Positions 40,580 through 51,068 of a stretch of DNA of 64,000 nt are shown here, piece by piece. The position numbers and the translations under genes were made by a program. The stretch comes from Bacteroides salyersiae WAL 10018 = DSM 18765 = JCM 12988 (GTDB taxonomy: Bacteria > Bacteroidota > Bacteroidia > Bacteroidales > Bacteroidaceae). Every line of letters starts with the position of its first letter. The first letter of the stretch is position 1. The DNA lies in the NCBI RefSeq assembly GCF_000381365.1, contig NZ_KB905467.1, positions 62,001 to 126,000 of the forward strand, written 5' to 3'. Under the pieces are notes generated by a model. It saw only the letters and a program-made list of their open reading frames with translations. It had not been told where the DNA came from and ran no database searches.

Positions 40580-43500
40580 TTATTTTTTGTAGGTCTGTTT
40601 TATAAATTCTGATGGAAGTATATTAAAATATTCCTTGAATGTTTTTGTAAAATACGAATTACTGTTTATACCCACTTGATACATTACTTCTGAAACAGTA
40701 TAATCATTGTTCTTGAATAGTTCATAAGCTTTTTCCATTCTTAAATTACGTATTAACGTGGAGATTGGAATATCAGTAACAGCCTTTACTTTTCTGTATA
40801 ATTGGGTTCTGCTGATATTTAATTCTTCGCAAATATTTGTTATCCCGAATTCGGAATTGCTAATATTGTCGTGGATTAAGCCAATCAGTTTTTCATAAAA
40901 TTGATTACCGCCCTTATTGTAATCTGTATTTTCTATTTCATTGCCGGAATCATATTCCATCAAACTGTTTTTCCTGTATTTGATGATGTTGTTTATTTTT
41001 TGAATTAAAATCTCCATGGAAAAAGGTTTGAGAATATAGTCTTCAGCACCACAGTCATATCCTAAAGCGATGTCCTGAGGCGTATCTTTGGCAGACAGCA
41101 TCAAAATAGGTATGTGGTTGGTCATCATATTACTTTTTACTGCATTGCATAGATCATATCCTGTCTTATTGCCTTCCAAAACTATATCTAAAAGAATCAA
41201 ATCAGGGATGAATTGTATAATTTCATCAATTGCATCGTCAACATTGTTTTTGCAAATTACATTGAATTTTTCAGCTAAGCAAACAGTTAAATATGTACTC
41301 ATATCGAGATTGTCCTCTACGATGATTATTGTTGCTTTTGACTCTTGTTTGTTATCATTGATCTGTTCGCGAGTGATAGGTGATATATTCTCTTTTTTAA
41401 TAAGTTCTTTATCATCATAGTATTCTTTACTGACAGGGATTCTTACAGTGAATAACGTTTGGCCTCCATCCGGATCACTCTTTACCGATATACTACCTTT
41501 ATGTAGTCTTACCAATTGGTTCACCAATGAAAGACCGATTCCCATTCCTTGATTTTTTTGCCGATTATTTTGATAATAACGCTCAAAAATACGAGTTATG
41601 TCATCCGGGGAAATGCCCCATCCTGTATCTTCTACGGCAAATTCTATTTTATCATTGACTTGTGCTGCAAAAACGGTTACACGACCTCCTTTTGAGTTAA
41701 ATTTTATAGCATTGGATACCAAATTTCCGATGATTTTAACCACTTTATCTTCATCCAAATATCCGATCATATCCGATGATTCACAAACTAAATGAAATTC
41801 TATTTGTTGATTTTCAGCAACAGGTCTGAACCGTTCACAGATATCTTCAAGTAGTAATGATATATTGGTTTCTTTTACACATAAAGGTACGACTCCCTCA
41901 TCTATTTTTTGTAAATCGAGAAATTGGGATACTAAGTTATTCAGATGTTCGATGTTTCTACGCATGATACCCAACTTAGTGGTATTCACCGTTCCTCCTA
42001 TATCGTTTATTATATCATTAAGCGGAGTTATTATCAAAGATAATGAAGTGCGGATTTCATGTGAAATATTAGCATGAAACTGTAGTTTGGTTTCACTTAA
42101 CACTTGTTCATGTTCTCTTTGTATATGCTCTATTTGTAAGTCTCGCTTTAGTTTGTATTGTGTAAAATAATACTTAAGTACAAGCAATATGATCATTACC
42201 ACAAATATCAGATACAATAGATAAGCCCACCAAGTATTCCAAGGAGCCTCTCCTACAGTCAGTTCAATACATCTTTCGTCAGTGTCCCAGATACCATTGA
42301 TTTCTGTTGCTTTTACATGAAATTTATATTTGCCGGCATCTAAATTATTATAGCTTGCAATACGATTGTCTGATGATGTATAAACCCAATCTTCGTCAAC
42401 TCCTTCTAATTTATAAGCATAATAGATTTTGTTGGGAGAGGTATAATTGGGGGCAATGAATTCGAAAGAAAAATTATTATTCAAATATGAAATATCGATT
42501 TGATCGGCATCAATGATATTGCATTTTAATGGTACACTGGAATTTATTTTTTGATTTGGCTTTACGGATTTATTATAAATCATAAAGCGTATAGTCTGTA
42601 TTTGTGCATCATTTCTAATATCCTTAATGTCTAATGGGTTGAAATAATTAATCCCATTAATGGAACCGATGTACAAAGTTCCGTCAGCAGCCAGATATCC
42701 TGCTTCTGTTAAGCAATTGGAGCACAGGCCATCGCTATAATAATATTCTCGATAATGGCCTGTCTCCGGATTGTAATGTAATAAACCTTGGCTGGTGTTT
42801 AGCCAAATGGAATGATCGGAGACTTCAATTACACTTAGTATTTTATGATTGATAAGTTTCTCATGAGGAGCAACTGATATTACATTTGCTTCTAAAGATG
42901 AACAATCAAATGAGTTTATTCCTGAATCTGTTGCTACCCAGACATAATTACCGTTTTTAGAAAAACAAATGTCCCAGATATGATTACTTTTGATAGAACT
43001 GTTGGTTGTATTTATACTTTGATATTTGATTATGTCAGAAAATATATTCAAAGTGATAACAAATATCCCTTTGGATCGGGAGCCTAACCAAATACGCCCA
43101 AGTTTGTCTTTACCCAAGCAAAATATATCTTGCGTATAAGGAGCATTAAAATAATGTACAGAGACAGAAGAGGTAAACAAACCTCTTATTCGGGCTAATT
43201 TTCCGGTTCCGCCAATCCATATGGTTCCTTGGTCATCTTCTATAATCACACTCGCTGCAAGTATCTTATTATAGATATCCGTGGGAATACCACTGATTTC
43301 ATTCAAATTATATAGTTTTTTCCCCTTGTAAATGTACACATTTTTGTTAGTCAATATCCATATGTTTTTCTTGGAATCTTCCATTATAGCATTGAAATTC
43401 TGTTTCGAATCTATTGGAAACTTGGTATAAACTCCGTCTTTTAACATATATAAGCCTCCTAATTTTATGCCGATCCATAAATTGTCTGAAGAGTCTTTAG

Positions 43501-44554
43501 TGATGACGCGTACCAATGGGCGTATTTCCTCTTTTGGCATCAATAGCTTATGAAATGGTAAGGGAGATAAATCAACGATGGCAACGCCATTATGGCCCGA
43601 ACCTATCCATAGACAATTAGAACGGTCTATGAAAAAATTGCGAATCAAGTTTGATTGGAAGAATGTGGAATTGTTTAAATCTGTTGTTTTCCTAATTTTG
43701 AAACTACCTTTTTGATGAGATTCTAAAATGCGTATGCCACTGTTTTCTGTACCGGCAATGTATATTCCGCGTTTCAATTCCTTTATCGCAGTTAGCGGAG
43801 TGCTTACATTGGTTTTTACCACTGTTCCTTCATCAATGAGGTAAATTCCTTCATCATGAAGAATAAACAATTGTGAAGAGGAATCACAATAAATATCTCT
43901 GGCCTGTTTTATCAGTTGATTTTCATAGCACCCTTTTATGTTTTGATCGGTATCTAAATGATATATCTTATTATTTGTAAGTATCCATATACAGCTTTTG
44001 TCTGGAGATAATAGAATACGTTTTATGGTGGTATGCCACAGACTTTCAATTTTTGTTTTTTCATGTACAACCTTATGCAGGCTATCTATATGCAATAAAT
44101 AAAGTCCGTCCGAGGTTCCGACCCATATTTTATGGTTGTTGTCTTCTATTAAACTTCGGCAATTCTTCCACTTTATGTCAGTAGGTACATGAAAATTGTC
44201 AGTATCCTTATTGTAAAAATTTACGCAGGATGTTCCTTCTGTACCTACAATGAGATTTCCTTTTGAATCTTCAAGTATAGCCAGTATTCTATTGTTGGAT
44301 AAGGAAGTTGTATCATTATTGATGTGGTAGTAATTTTTATAGTTGGTACCATCATATTTACATAGACCATCGTAAGTTCCCATCCATACAAAACCGTTTT
44401 TATCTTGAACAATGGAAGTAACGGCTTGTTGCGGAAGCCCTTCATTGACAGAAATAACATGCAAACGCGACGAAAGAATGTCCGCGTTAGCAGTTTGTCC
44501 ATACGTACTTATTGAGAATGCAGCTAATAGAAAAATGTATAAAATGTAGATCAT
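40580..44554 (-). CDS. Hybrid two-component system regulator (HTCS)
   Basis: This 1324-residue protein unites sensor and regulator. Order: signal peptide (to about 20), two seven-bladed Reg_prop propellers (about 30-660, blades with repeated GxIWIGT motifs), a Y_Y_Y domain (about 690-755), a membrane helix (about 765-785), HisKA with H832 in FHANISHEIRTS, the ATPase domain with N box, GMGIGLSLVNQL, the receiver with D1123 in LILLDIVLEG, and an AraC-type DNA-binding domain (about 1220-1324, ICEELNISRTQLYRKVKAV). It should bind a periplasmic oligosaccharide and activate the flanking locus. It stands between the minus-strand enzymes and the divergent SusC gene, the usual place. Confidence 0.95.
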   Translation of the reverse strand: MIYILYIFLLAAFSISTYGQTANADILSSRLHVISVNEGLPQQAVTSIVQDKNGFVWMGTYDGLCKYDGTNYKNYYHINNDTTSLSNNRILAILEDSKGNLIVGTEGTSCVNFYNKDTDNFHVPTDIKWKNCRSLIEDNNHKIWVGTSDGLYLLHIDSLHKVVHEKTKIESLWHTTIKRILLSPDKSCIWILTNNKIYHLDTDQNIKGCYENQLIKQARDIYCDSSSQLFILHDEGIYLIDEGTVVKTNVSTPLTAIKELKRGIYIAGTENSGIRILESHQKGSFKIRKTTDLNNSTFFQSNLIRNFFIDRSNCLWIGSGHNGVAIVDLSPLPFHKLLMPKEEIRPLVRVITKDSSDNLWIGIKLGGLYMLKDGVYTKFPIDSKQNFNAIMEDSKKNIWILTNKNVYIYKGKKLYNLNEISGIPTDIYNKILAASVIIEDDQGTIWIGGTGKLARIRGLFTSSVSVHYFNAPYTQDIFCLGKDKLGRIWLGSRSKGIFVITLNIFSDIIKYQSINTTNSSIKSNHIWDICFSKNGNYVWVATDSGINSFDCSSLEANVISVAPHEKLINHKILSVIEVSDHSIWLNTSQGLLHYNPETGHYREYYYSDGLCSNCLTEAGYLAADGTLYIGSINGINYFNPLDIKDIRNDAQIQTIRFMIYNKSVKPNQKINSSVPLKCNIIDADQIDISYLNNNFSFEFIAPNYTSPNKIYYAYKLEGVDEDWVYTSSDNRIASYNNLDAGKYKFHVKATEINGIWDTDERCIELTVGEAPWNTWWAYLLYLIFVVMIILLVLKYYFTQYKLKRDLQIEHIQREHEQVLSETKLQFHANISHEIRTSLSLIITPLNDIINDIGGTVNTTKLGIMRRNIEHLNNLVSQFLDLQKIDEGVVPLCVKETNISLLLEDICERFRPVAENQQIEFHLVCESSDMIGYLDEDKVVKIIGNLVSNAIKFNSKGGRVTVFAAQVNDKIEFAVEDTGWGISPDDITRIFERYYQNNRQKNQGMGIGLSLVNQLVRLHKGSISVKSDPDGGQTLFTVRIPVSKEYYDDKELIKKENISPITREQINDNKQESKATIIIVEDNLDMSTYLTVCLAEKFNVICKNNVDDAIDEIIQFIPDLILLDIVLEGNKTGYDLCNAVKSNMMTNHIPILMLSAKDTPQDIALGYDCGAEDYILKPFSMEILIQKINNIIKYRKNSLMEYDSGNEIENTDYNKGGNQFYEKLIGLIHDNISNSEFGITNICEELNISRTQLYRKVKAVTDIPISTLIRNLRMEKAYELFKNNDYTVSEVMYQVGINSNSYFTKTFKEYFNILPSEFIKQTYKK

Positions 44555-44700
44555 AATATGATTCGTTCAGGTTCTTAATCTTTTCGCAAAAATATATGTT
44601 TTATTATTCTTATCCTATATTCCAAATTTATAATTGGCCCAATGGTTCATTCGAGCAAAAGAAAGACACTTTAGAGCAATGGTGCAGTATGTGAGATTTG

Positions 44701-44708
44701 TACATTTG
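44701..44708 (+). promoter_or_regulatory. Predicted -7 promoter element (TACATTTG) for the second SusC gene
   Basis: TACATTTG fits TAnnTTTG and lies 30 nt before the SusC ATG in the 184-nt gap to the HTCS gene. No good -33 box is seen at the normal distance, as expected for a promoter that depends on HTCS activation. Confidence 0.5.
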
Positions 44709-44738
44709 CAGCAGTTATTAATCTTATATTATAATTCC

Positions 44739-47700
44739 ATGAAAAAATTATTATTCGCTACCTTATTACTTTTATGTAATTTAATGGTAAATGCACAAAT
44801 TAAGGTGACTGGTACCGTTTATTCTGAACAAAATCGTGAAACATTAATCGGTGCTACGATTATCATTGAAGGAACCGAAACCGGAACCATCACTGATCTT
44901 GATGGTAAGTTCTCAATTGTTTGTAGTACTTTGCCTGCTAATATCAAAGTTTCTTATATGGGTATGGATTCTAAAGTCGTGACGGTTAAAAGTCAGAATG
45001 ATTTACCTTTAAAAATTTATCTGGAAGAAACACAAAATGAAATTGACGAAGTAGTGGTAATTGGTTATGGAACTGTTAAAAAAAGCGATTTAACCGGGTC
45101 TGTAACTTCCATGAAAGGATCGGATGTTAGTAATTCTCACATGTTATCATTAGACCAGGCAATGGCCGGAAAAATGGCTGGTGTAAATATTACAAACACG
45201 AGTGGAGAACCGGGAGCCGGTATTAGTATTCAAATTCGTGGTACTGGTTCTATCAATTCGGATAGCGAACCGTTATATGTCATTGATGGTGCCCCGATAT
45301 CCAAAGATGCCGGTACCGGAGTTGGCGATCCGAAAGGATTAAGTTCGGCAGTGTTTAATCCTTTATCATCTTTAAATCCGAATGATATTCAATCAATCGA
45401 GATTTTGAAAGATGCATCGGCTACTGCAATATATGGTTCACGTGGAGCTAATGGTGTTGTTCTAATAACCACAAAATCCGGTATGGAAGGTAAGCCAGTT
45501 GTCTCTTTTTCAACCTATGTCGGTGTTGGAAGTGTGTCCAAGAAAATAGATGTACTGCAAGGGGAAGATTATTTGAATTATATGAAATATGAACGTGAAG
45601 ATCCGGATTATATAGCAAAATATGATTCTTTACAAAACACTCCGTTCTATGATTGGCAAGATTATCTTTTTAAAAATTCTATTACTCAGGATTATAATAT
45701 AGGTATACGAGGAGGAACAAAGACAACTAAATATTCAATGAGTGCAGCTTATACCGATCAGTCCGGATTGGTAGAAAATTCCGGATTTGACAGATTTACA
45801 ATCCGCTCGAGAGTAGACCAAAATATAGGGAAGAGAGCCAAGACGGGTGTTAATATTAATTTTTCGAAGACTTCTCAGGATGGTGTGCCTTCCGGTGGCT
45901 CTAAGGATACAGGAGCGGATGTCTTTCAGCAGGTTTTAAGTTATCGTCCGGCAAATGTCCGTTTTAATAGTTCTGATTTTGACTGGGATGGAGAATTGAC
46001 AGGTGATTATAATCTTCAAACGAATCCTCATGACTATGTAACTACTGTACAGAATAGGCTAAGTAGTGTGAGAACGACTGCTAACGCTTATATACAATAT
46101 GATGTTATAAAAGATTTGCAGTTCAAAACTTCTTATAATGTTGATATGATTAATACCAACAAAGAGATTTTTTATGGTCCCTCTATTGCAGCTGGTGCTT
46201 CTGTGAACGGTCGTGGAGTAAACTCTTGGGCAAAACGCTTTAATTGGTCTTGGGAAAACATACTGACTTATAACAAAGTGTTTAAGAAGCATCATAGTCT
46301 TAATGCAATGGTGGGCTATACAATGGAAAAGAATAGTGGCAGGAATTTTTCTATTGAAACTACTGATTATCCAGCCGCTTATTCTGATTTGACAGGTGGC
46401 AATGTAGGGCTTGGATTGAATATAATGGCACCTGATGTTAAAGATTATGCCAGTACATTGCTTTCTTATTTGGGGCGTGTGAACTATTCTTATAAGAGTA
46501 AATACTTGTTTACGGCAAGTTTCCGTGCAGACGGTTCAAGTAAGTTTCCTAAAGGGAATAAGTTTTCCTATTTTCCTTCAGCTGCTATAGCTTGGAATAT
46601 TCATCGTGAAAAGTTTATGCAATCCTTAAAAACAATTGATGAATTAAAGTTAAGATTCAGTTATGGGCGTACCGGTAATCAGGGAATACCTGCATATAGT
46701 AGTTTGTCTACTTATTCAAATGTGTATTATTCATTTAATGAAAGTGGTGGCATAAGACCTTCTTCTACATTAAAACCCGGTATTGCAGTGGGTTCTATAG
46801 CTAATCCTGATTTGACATGGGAAACCACTGAACAATATAATGTCGGATTTGATATGGCATTGTTCAATAATAGGTTATCGTTATCCGTAGATGCCTACTA
46901 TAAAAAGACTTTTGATTTATTACTCGATAAACCTTTGGATTACACGACCGGTTTTAGCACCATGATGTATAACTCTGGTAGTTTGGAAAATAAGGGAATT
47001 GAATTTGTAGTGAATTCTGTCAATATCTCCAACAAGGATTTCTCTTGGACTTCTTCTTTGAATATGTCGTTTAATAGGAATAAAATTCTTGATTTAGGAG
47101 AGAATTCGGCTTTGACATTCAATGCAGGCAATATTTATAATGAAGCTTTTATCCTTGAACCGGGGCAGGCAGTAGGAACAATGTATGGGTTTATCTATGA
47201 TGGAGTTTATCAGTACAAGGATTATAAGAATTTCTATAAAAACAACGATCCATCGCAAGGATTATTATCAATCGAACAATGTCGGGAAATTTATAATCGT
47301 GCCAAGAATGGTGAAGAGAAACTGGTGCTTATGGATGGACAACCTAAATATGCAGGGGATGTTCCATTGCCGGGAAGCGCAAAATTTAGAGATGTAGTGG
47401 GCGATGATAATAACATTACTACAGATGATAGAACTTATATTGGAAACAGCGAACCTAAATTTACAGGTGGATTTGTTAATAAATTCAATTATAAAGGATT
47501 TGATCTGAATATTTTCTTGTCATTCTCATATGGTGGTAAATTGTTTGTGACCAATTATTATCCGGTTTGTGGTTATAATAATCGTAATATATTGCAAAGT
47601 ATTTATGATGAGGCGTGGAGACCATATAGAGATTCAAACGAATGGCCGGATTATACCATAGACTCATACAAAAACTTAGCATCGAGTTTGTTTGTAGAAA

Positions 47701-47942
47701 ACGGTTCCTATCTTAAGATTAAAGATATTACTTTAGGTTATACTTTGCCAACGTCATGGCTTGAAAAAGTAAAGATAAGCAGAGCTCGTATCTATCTGAC
47801 AGGCCAAAACTTATTTACATTTACAAAATTTAAGTGGTATGATCCCGAAGTCGCTTCTAATAATCCGATTACGGGTGGTATGTACCGTTTTGTTTATCCA
47901 AGTTCAAGAACCATTATTACAGGTCTTTCTATCGATTTTTAA
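44739..47942 (+). CDS. SusC-type TonB-dependent transporter, sulfated-glycan locus
   Basis: The ATG at 44739 is used because it opens a standard signal peptide (MKKLLFATLLLLCNLMVNAQ); the frame is open 105 nt further upstream but that stretch overlaps the promoter. The 1067-residue protein has the carboxypeptidase-regulatory-like domain (VTGTVYSEQNRETLIGATI), TonB-box-type DEVVVIGYGTVKKSDLTGSV, plug motifs (IQIRGTGSINSDSEPLYVID, AIYGSRGANGVVLITTKSG) and a barrel ending TGLSIDF. It imports the sulfated oligosaccharide with the next gene's SusD. First gene of a long plus-strand operon that runs to 63 kb. Confidence 0.94.
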   Translation: MKKLLFATLLLLCNLMVNAQIKVTGTVYSEQNRETLIGATIIIEGTETGTITDLDGKFSIVCSTLPANIKVSYMGMDSKVVTVKSQNDLPLKIYLEETQNEIDEVVVIGYGTVKKSDLTGSVTSMKGSDVSNSHMLSLDQAMAGKMAGVNITNTSGEPGAGISIQIRGTGSINSDSEPLYVIDGAPISKDAGTGVGDPKGLSSAVFNPLSSLNPNDIQSIEILKDASATAIYGSRGANGVVLITTKSGMEGKPVVSFSTYVGVGSVSKKIDVLQGEDYLNYMKYEREDPDYIAKYDSLQNTPFYDWQDYLFKNSITQDYNIGIRGGTKTTKYSMSAAYTDQSGLVENSGFDRFTIRSRVDQNIGKRAKTGVNINFSKTSQDGVPSGGSKDTGADVFQQVLSYRPANVRFNSSDFDWDGELTGDYNLQTNPHDYVTTVQNRLSSVRTTANAYIQYDVIKDLQFKTSYNVDMINTNKEIFYGPSIAAGASVNGRGVNSWAKRFNWSWENILTYNKVFKKHHSLNAMVGYTMEKNSGRNFSIETTDYPAAYSDLTGGNVGLGLNIMAPDVKDYASTLLSYLGRVNYSYKSKYLFTASFRADGSSKFPKGNKFSYFPSAAIAWNIHREKFMQSLKTIDELKLRFSYGRTGNQGIPAYSSLSTYSNVYYSFNESGGIRPSSTLKPGIAVGSIANPDLTWETTEQYNVGFDMALFNNRLSLSVDAYYKKTFDLLLDKPLDYTTGFSTMMYNSGSLENKGIEFVVNSVNISNKDFSWTSSLNMSFNRNKILDLGENSALTFNAGNIYNEAFILEPGQAVGTMYGFIYDGVYQYKDYKNFYKNNDPSQGLLSIEQCREIYNRAKNGEEKLVLMDGQPKYAGDVPLPGSAKFRDVVGDDNNITTDDRTYIGNSEPKFTGGFVNKFNYKGFDLNIFLSFSYGGKLFVTNYYPVCGYNNRNILQSIYDEAWRPYRDSNEWPDYTIDSYKNLASSLFVENGSYLKIKDITLGYTLPTSWLEKVKISRARIYLTGQNLFTFTKFKWYDPEVASNNPITGGMYRFVYPSSRTIITGLSIDF

Positions 47943-47963
47943 ACAACCCTAAATAAATACAAG

Positions 47964-49703
47964 ATGAAAAAAATATATAAATCATTACTGTTTGCTGTAA
48001 CTCTTACGGTGACTTCATGTGAGATTAATTTCCTAGACGAAAAAATGACGACACAGTTAGGTGGAGATCAAGTTTATACGAAAGTTAGTGATTATGAAAT
48101 GGCATTGATTGGTATTTATGATATGCTCGGTACACGTAGCTTGCCAACATTAGGTAATGAAATTACCAATTATTTGACCAATTATAATGCCGGACTACCT
48201 TTGCTTAACGAGTTGGCGACCGATGAAATGGGGGCCATTACTGCCGGTGCTTCTAAACAATTGATGCTCGAAGAATTGGATAAATGCAAACCGACTCCTC
48301 AAAATGGCATTATTAAATCTTTCTATGCCGGTCAATATGCCATGATTAATAGGGCAAATGATTTAATTTTTAATGCAGAAAAGTCTGGCATTGAAAGTGT
48401 TATTGTCAACCGTTGTGTTGCTGAAGCTAAATTTTTGCGTGCTCTCTGCTATTACAACTTGACTTCTGTTTTTGGTGGATGTGTGCTTACTACATTGCCA
48501 GGGTCGGAACGAGTAGGTGAAAACATGCCGCGATCATCTACTGAGGCAGTATACGGACAAATATTCCAAGATTTGATAGATGCTTATTCTGTACTACCTG
48601 TCAGTTTTGCGGCAGAGAAAGAGATGGGACGTGCTACCAGAATTGCGGCTGCGGCTCTTTTGGCACGGGCAAGCTTAACTGCTGCTACGATGGGGAAATA
48701 TGCTCACATTTCTCCGGATATGGCTTTGGAAGATGGAATAAATTCATATGAATGGGCTAAAAACAAATTTGCCGAATTAATTAGCCAAGCAAAAGACTAT
48801 GCACAGAAAGTGATAGATGAGGGATATGGAGGTAATGAAGAGGTACTGCTATCTATGTCTTATGCAGATAGTTTTTATCCTTCGGAAAATACTCCTGAAG
48901 TTATTTTTGATGTACAGTTTAAAGATGCTTTATCGCAAGAAGAAGGTGGTTGGGTAGGTCAAATATATGGTCCCGGTTCATGGAACTGGGTACTTCCGAC
49001 AGGCAATGTGGCCAATACTTATATGCCTTATGGAGGAGCTACCATTGCTGATAATTTTCCCAGTAAGCCCACGAAAGAGACGTGTGATATGAGAAAATAC
49101 AAGAATATAACCAATTTTCAGTATAAAGGTGATGGAACCTTATGGCCTCCTACGGCGGCAAATAAAACTTATAATTTGGGGAAATTTGCGATGGAGAAAA
49201 AGCCTGATTATCCTAAACAACGTACACCGATCAATTATGTGGTACTTCGTCTGGCAGAGATGTACTTGGTTTTAGCGGAAATAGAAGCAGAACAGAATGG
49301 CGGACCTACTGACAGAGCTTTACGTTTGCTAAATTATGTCAGACGCCGTTCGGCTAATGAGACTATTTTACCGGAAATAACGAAGGAGAATATGGCTGAT
49401 CCTTCCATTGTAAAACCGATAACAGGCATTACTCCAAAAGACCAGTTGGAAGAGTTCAGAATGGCACTTATGCAGGAACGAATGTTGGAATTTTTAGGAG
49501 AAAGCCTGCGCAGGGTCGATTTGATTCGTTCTGGTTGGATGAAAGAGTATCTGGAATATACCAATGTGGAAGATTATGATAAAAATAAATATATATATAA
49601 GAGAAGGCAATTTGAAGATTATTCGATTTTTCTTCCGATTCCTTCAAGAGAAATTACAATTACTAATAATGTCATAAAGCAGAATTTTGGATATGGTAAT
49701 TAA
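47964..49703 (+). CDS. SusD-family glycan-binding lipoprotein, sulfated-glycan locus
   Basis: The 579-residue lipoprotein (signal MKKIYKSLLFAVTLTVTSC) follows SusC by 21 nt. SusD marks include FYAGQYAMINRANDLIFNAE, AEAKFLRALCYYNLTSVFGG, ARASLTAATMGK, VVLRLAEMYLVLAEIEAEQ and MALMQERMLEFLGESLRRVD near the C-terminus, ending NNVIKQNFGYGN. It should form the lid of the SusC transporter. No separate SusE-like surface binder follows, unlike the fructan locus. The stop overlaps the start of the next sulfatase gene. Confidence 0.93.
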   Translation: MKKIYKSLLFAVTLTVTSCEINFLDEKMTTQLGGDQVYTKVSDYEMALIGIYDMLGTRSLPTLGNEITNYLTNYNAGLPLLNELATDEMGAITAGASKQLMLEELDKCKPTPQNGIIKSFYAGQYAMINRANDLIFNAEKSGIESVIVNRCVAEAKFLRALCYYNLTSVFGGCVLTTLPGSERVGENMPRSSTEAVYGQIFQDLIDAYSVLPVSFAAEKEMGRATRIAAAALLARASLTAATMGKYAHISPDMALEDGINSYEWAKNKFAELISQAKDYAQKVIDEGYGGNEEVLLSMSYADSFYPSENTPEVIFDVQFKDALSQEEGGWVGQIYGPGSWNWVLPTGNVANTYMPYGGATIADNFPSKPTKETCDMRKYKNITNFQYKGDGTLWPPTAANKTYNLGKFAMEKKPDYPKQRTPINYVVLRLAEMYLVLAEIEAEQNGGPTDRALRLLNYVRRRSANETILPEITKENMADPSIVKPITGITPKDQLEEFRMALMQERMLEFLGESLRRVDLIRSGWMKEYLEYTNVEDYDKNKYIYKRRQFEDYSIFLPIPSREITITNNVIKQNFGYGN

Positions 49704-51063
49704 AACTTTAAAAATGATGGTTTCACTTGTTACAAGTGGAACCGTCATACTCCCGTCGGTCGCTCAGGAAGCGGCTTCTAATAAAATTGAAGGTAATCCC
49801 AATATTTTATTAATCATGGTGGATGATTTGGGATTGGGTGATTTGTCGTGCCAATATGCTAAAGATGTACAGACTCCGAATATTGACCGGTTGTTTCATC
49901 AAGGCGTTCGTATGGACAACTTTTATGCAAATTCATCCGTATCTTCTCCAAGTAGGGCCGGGCTATTGACCGGTTGTTTTCCGGATATGGTCGGAGTACC
50001 GGGAGTAATCAGAACTGATCCTAAGGGGAGTTGGGGCTATCTTTCTCCGGATGCTACACTCCTTCCCGAAATGATGAAAAAAGCCGGTTATCAAACTGCA
50101 ATTATCGGTAAATGGCATTTGGGACTTGAGAGTCCTAATTTACCCAATGAAAGAGGTTTTGATTTCTTCCATGGTTTCTTGGGAGACATGATGGATGATT
50201 ACAATACGCACTTGCGTAGAGGTTTCAATTATATGCGACTCAATACTGAAGAAATCGATCCTCAGGGACATGCCACAGATTTGTTTACTGACTGGGCGTC
50301 CGATTATATATTTAAAGCGAGAAAGCAAGATAAACCATTTTTCCTATATCTGGCATATAATGCACCTCATTCACCGTTGCAACCACCTGTGGAATGGGAA
50401 AAAAAGGTTCGTAAACGCCATCCGAATATTTCTGAAACTCGTGGAAAGTTGGTTGCTCTCATTGAGCATATGGATGATGGAGTAGGTAGAGTAATCAACT
50501 CTTTAGAGAAAAGCGGACAGTTAGATAATACTCTTATTATTTTTTGTTCGGATAATGGGGGAGATCGGAAATCGGAAGCAAATAACGGCCCTGTAAGAGG
50601 AGACAAAGGCGATATGTATGATGGGGGGATAAAAGTGGCTTGTTCTCTATATTGGAAAGGCCATTTGGAACATAGAAGGGTCAATAATTTAGTAATGATG
50701 TCGGATATATTCCCTACCTTATGTGATTTAGTTCAACTTCCTGTAAATCATCGGATAGATGGGATATCAGTACTTCCGTTATTGCGTAACCAAGAACAAG
50801 TAACTGATGATCGTTATCTGTTTTGGGTACGTCGTGAACACGGTGATATAGGCGGGAAAACTCAAAATGCTGTTAGATACAAAGAATATAAATTACTGCA
50901 AAACAGACCTTTTGAACCTTTGCAGTATTTCAATATGAAACAGGATTCCAAAGAATCTCAACCCTTAGAGAAAGATGCCGTATATTCTAAATTGTATAAA
51001 GCAATGGTTGAACATTATAGAATATCGGGAGCAATACCTTGGCAAAGACCTTTAACTAAATAA
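49693..51063 (+). CDS. S1-family sulfatase (Ser-type)
   Basis: The gene starts within the SusD 3' end (ATG 49693, 11-nt overlap; 49687 is an alternative), giving a signal peptide MVIKTLKMMVSLVTSGTVIL and cleavage after SVAQ. The 456-residue enzyme shows NPNILLIMVDDLGLGDLSC (metal-binding DD), the maturation motif at S84 (VSSPSRAGLLTG), IIGKWHLG with Lys/His, and IIFCSDNGGDR as the second metal site. The N-terminal subdomain and short C-terminus resemble S1 subfamilies acting on galactose or N-acetylgalactosamine sulfates. Coupled translation with SusD makes it a core step of the locus. Confidence 0.92.
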   Translation: MVIKTLKMMVSLVTSGTVILPSVAQEAASNKIEGNPNILLIMVDDLGLGDLSCQYAKDVQTPNIDRLFHQGVRMDNFYANSSVSSPSRAGLLTGCFPDMVGVPGVIRTDPKGSWGYLSPDATLLPEMMKKAGYQTAIIGKWHLGLESPNLPNERGFDFFHGFLGDMMDDYNTHLRRGFNYMRLNTEEIDPQGHATDLFTDWASDYIFKARKQDKPFFLYLAYNAPHSPLQPPVEWEKKVRKRHPNISETRGKLVALIEHMDDGVGRVINSLEKSGQLDNTLIIFCSDNGGDRKSEANNGPVRGDKGDMYDGGIKVACSLYWKGHLEHRRVNNLVMMSDIFPTLCDLVQLPVNHRIDGISVLPLLRNQEQVTDDRYLFWVRREHGDIGGKTQNAVRYKEYKLLQNRPFEPLQYFNMKQDSKESQPLEKDAVYSKLYKAMVEHYRISGAIPWQRPLTK

Positions 51064-51068
51064 AATCA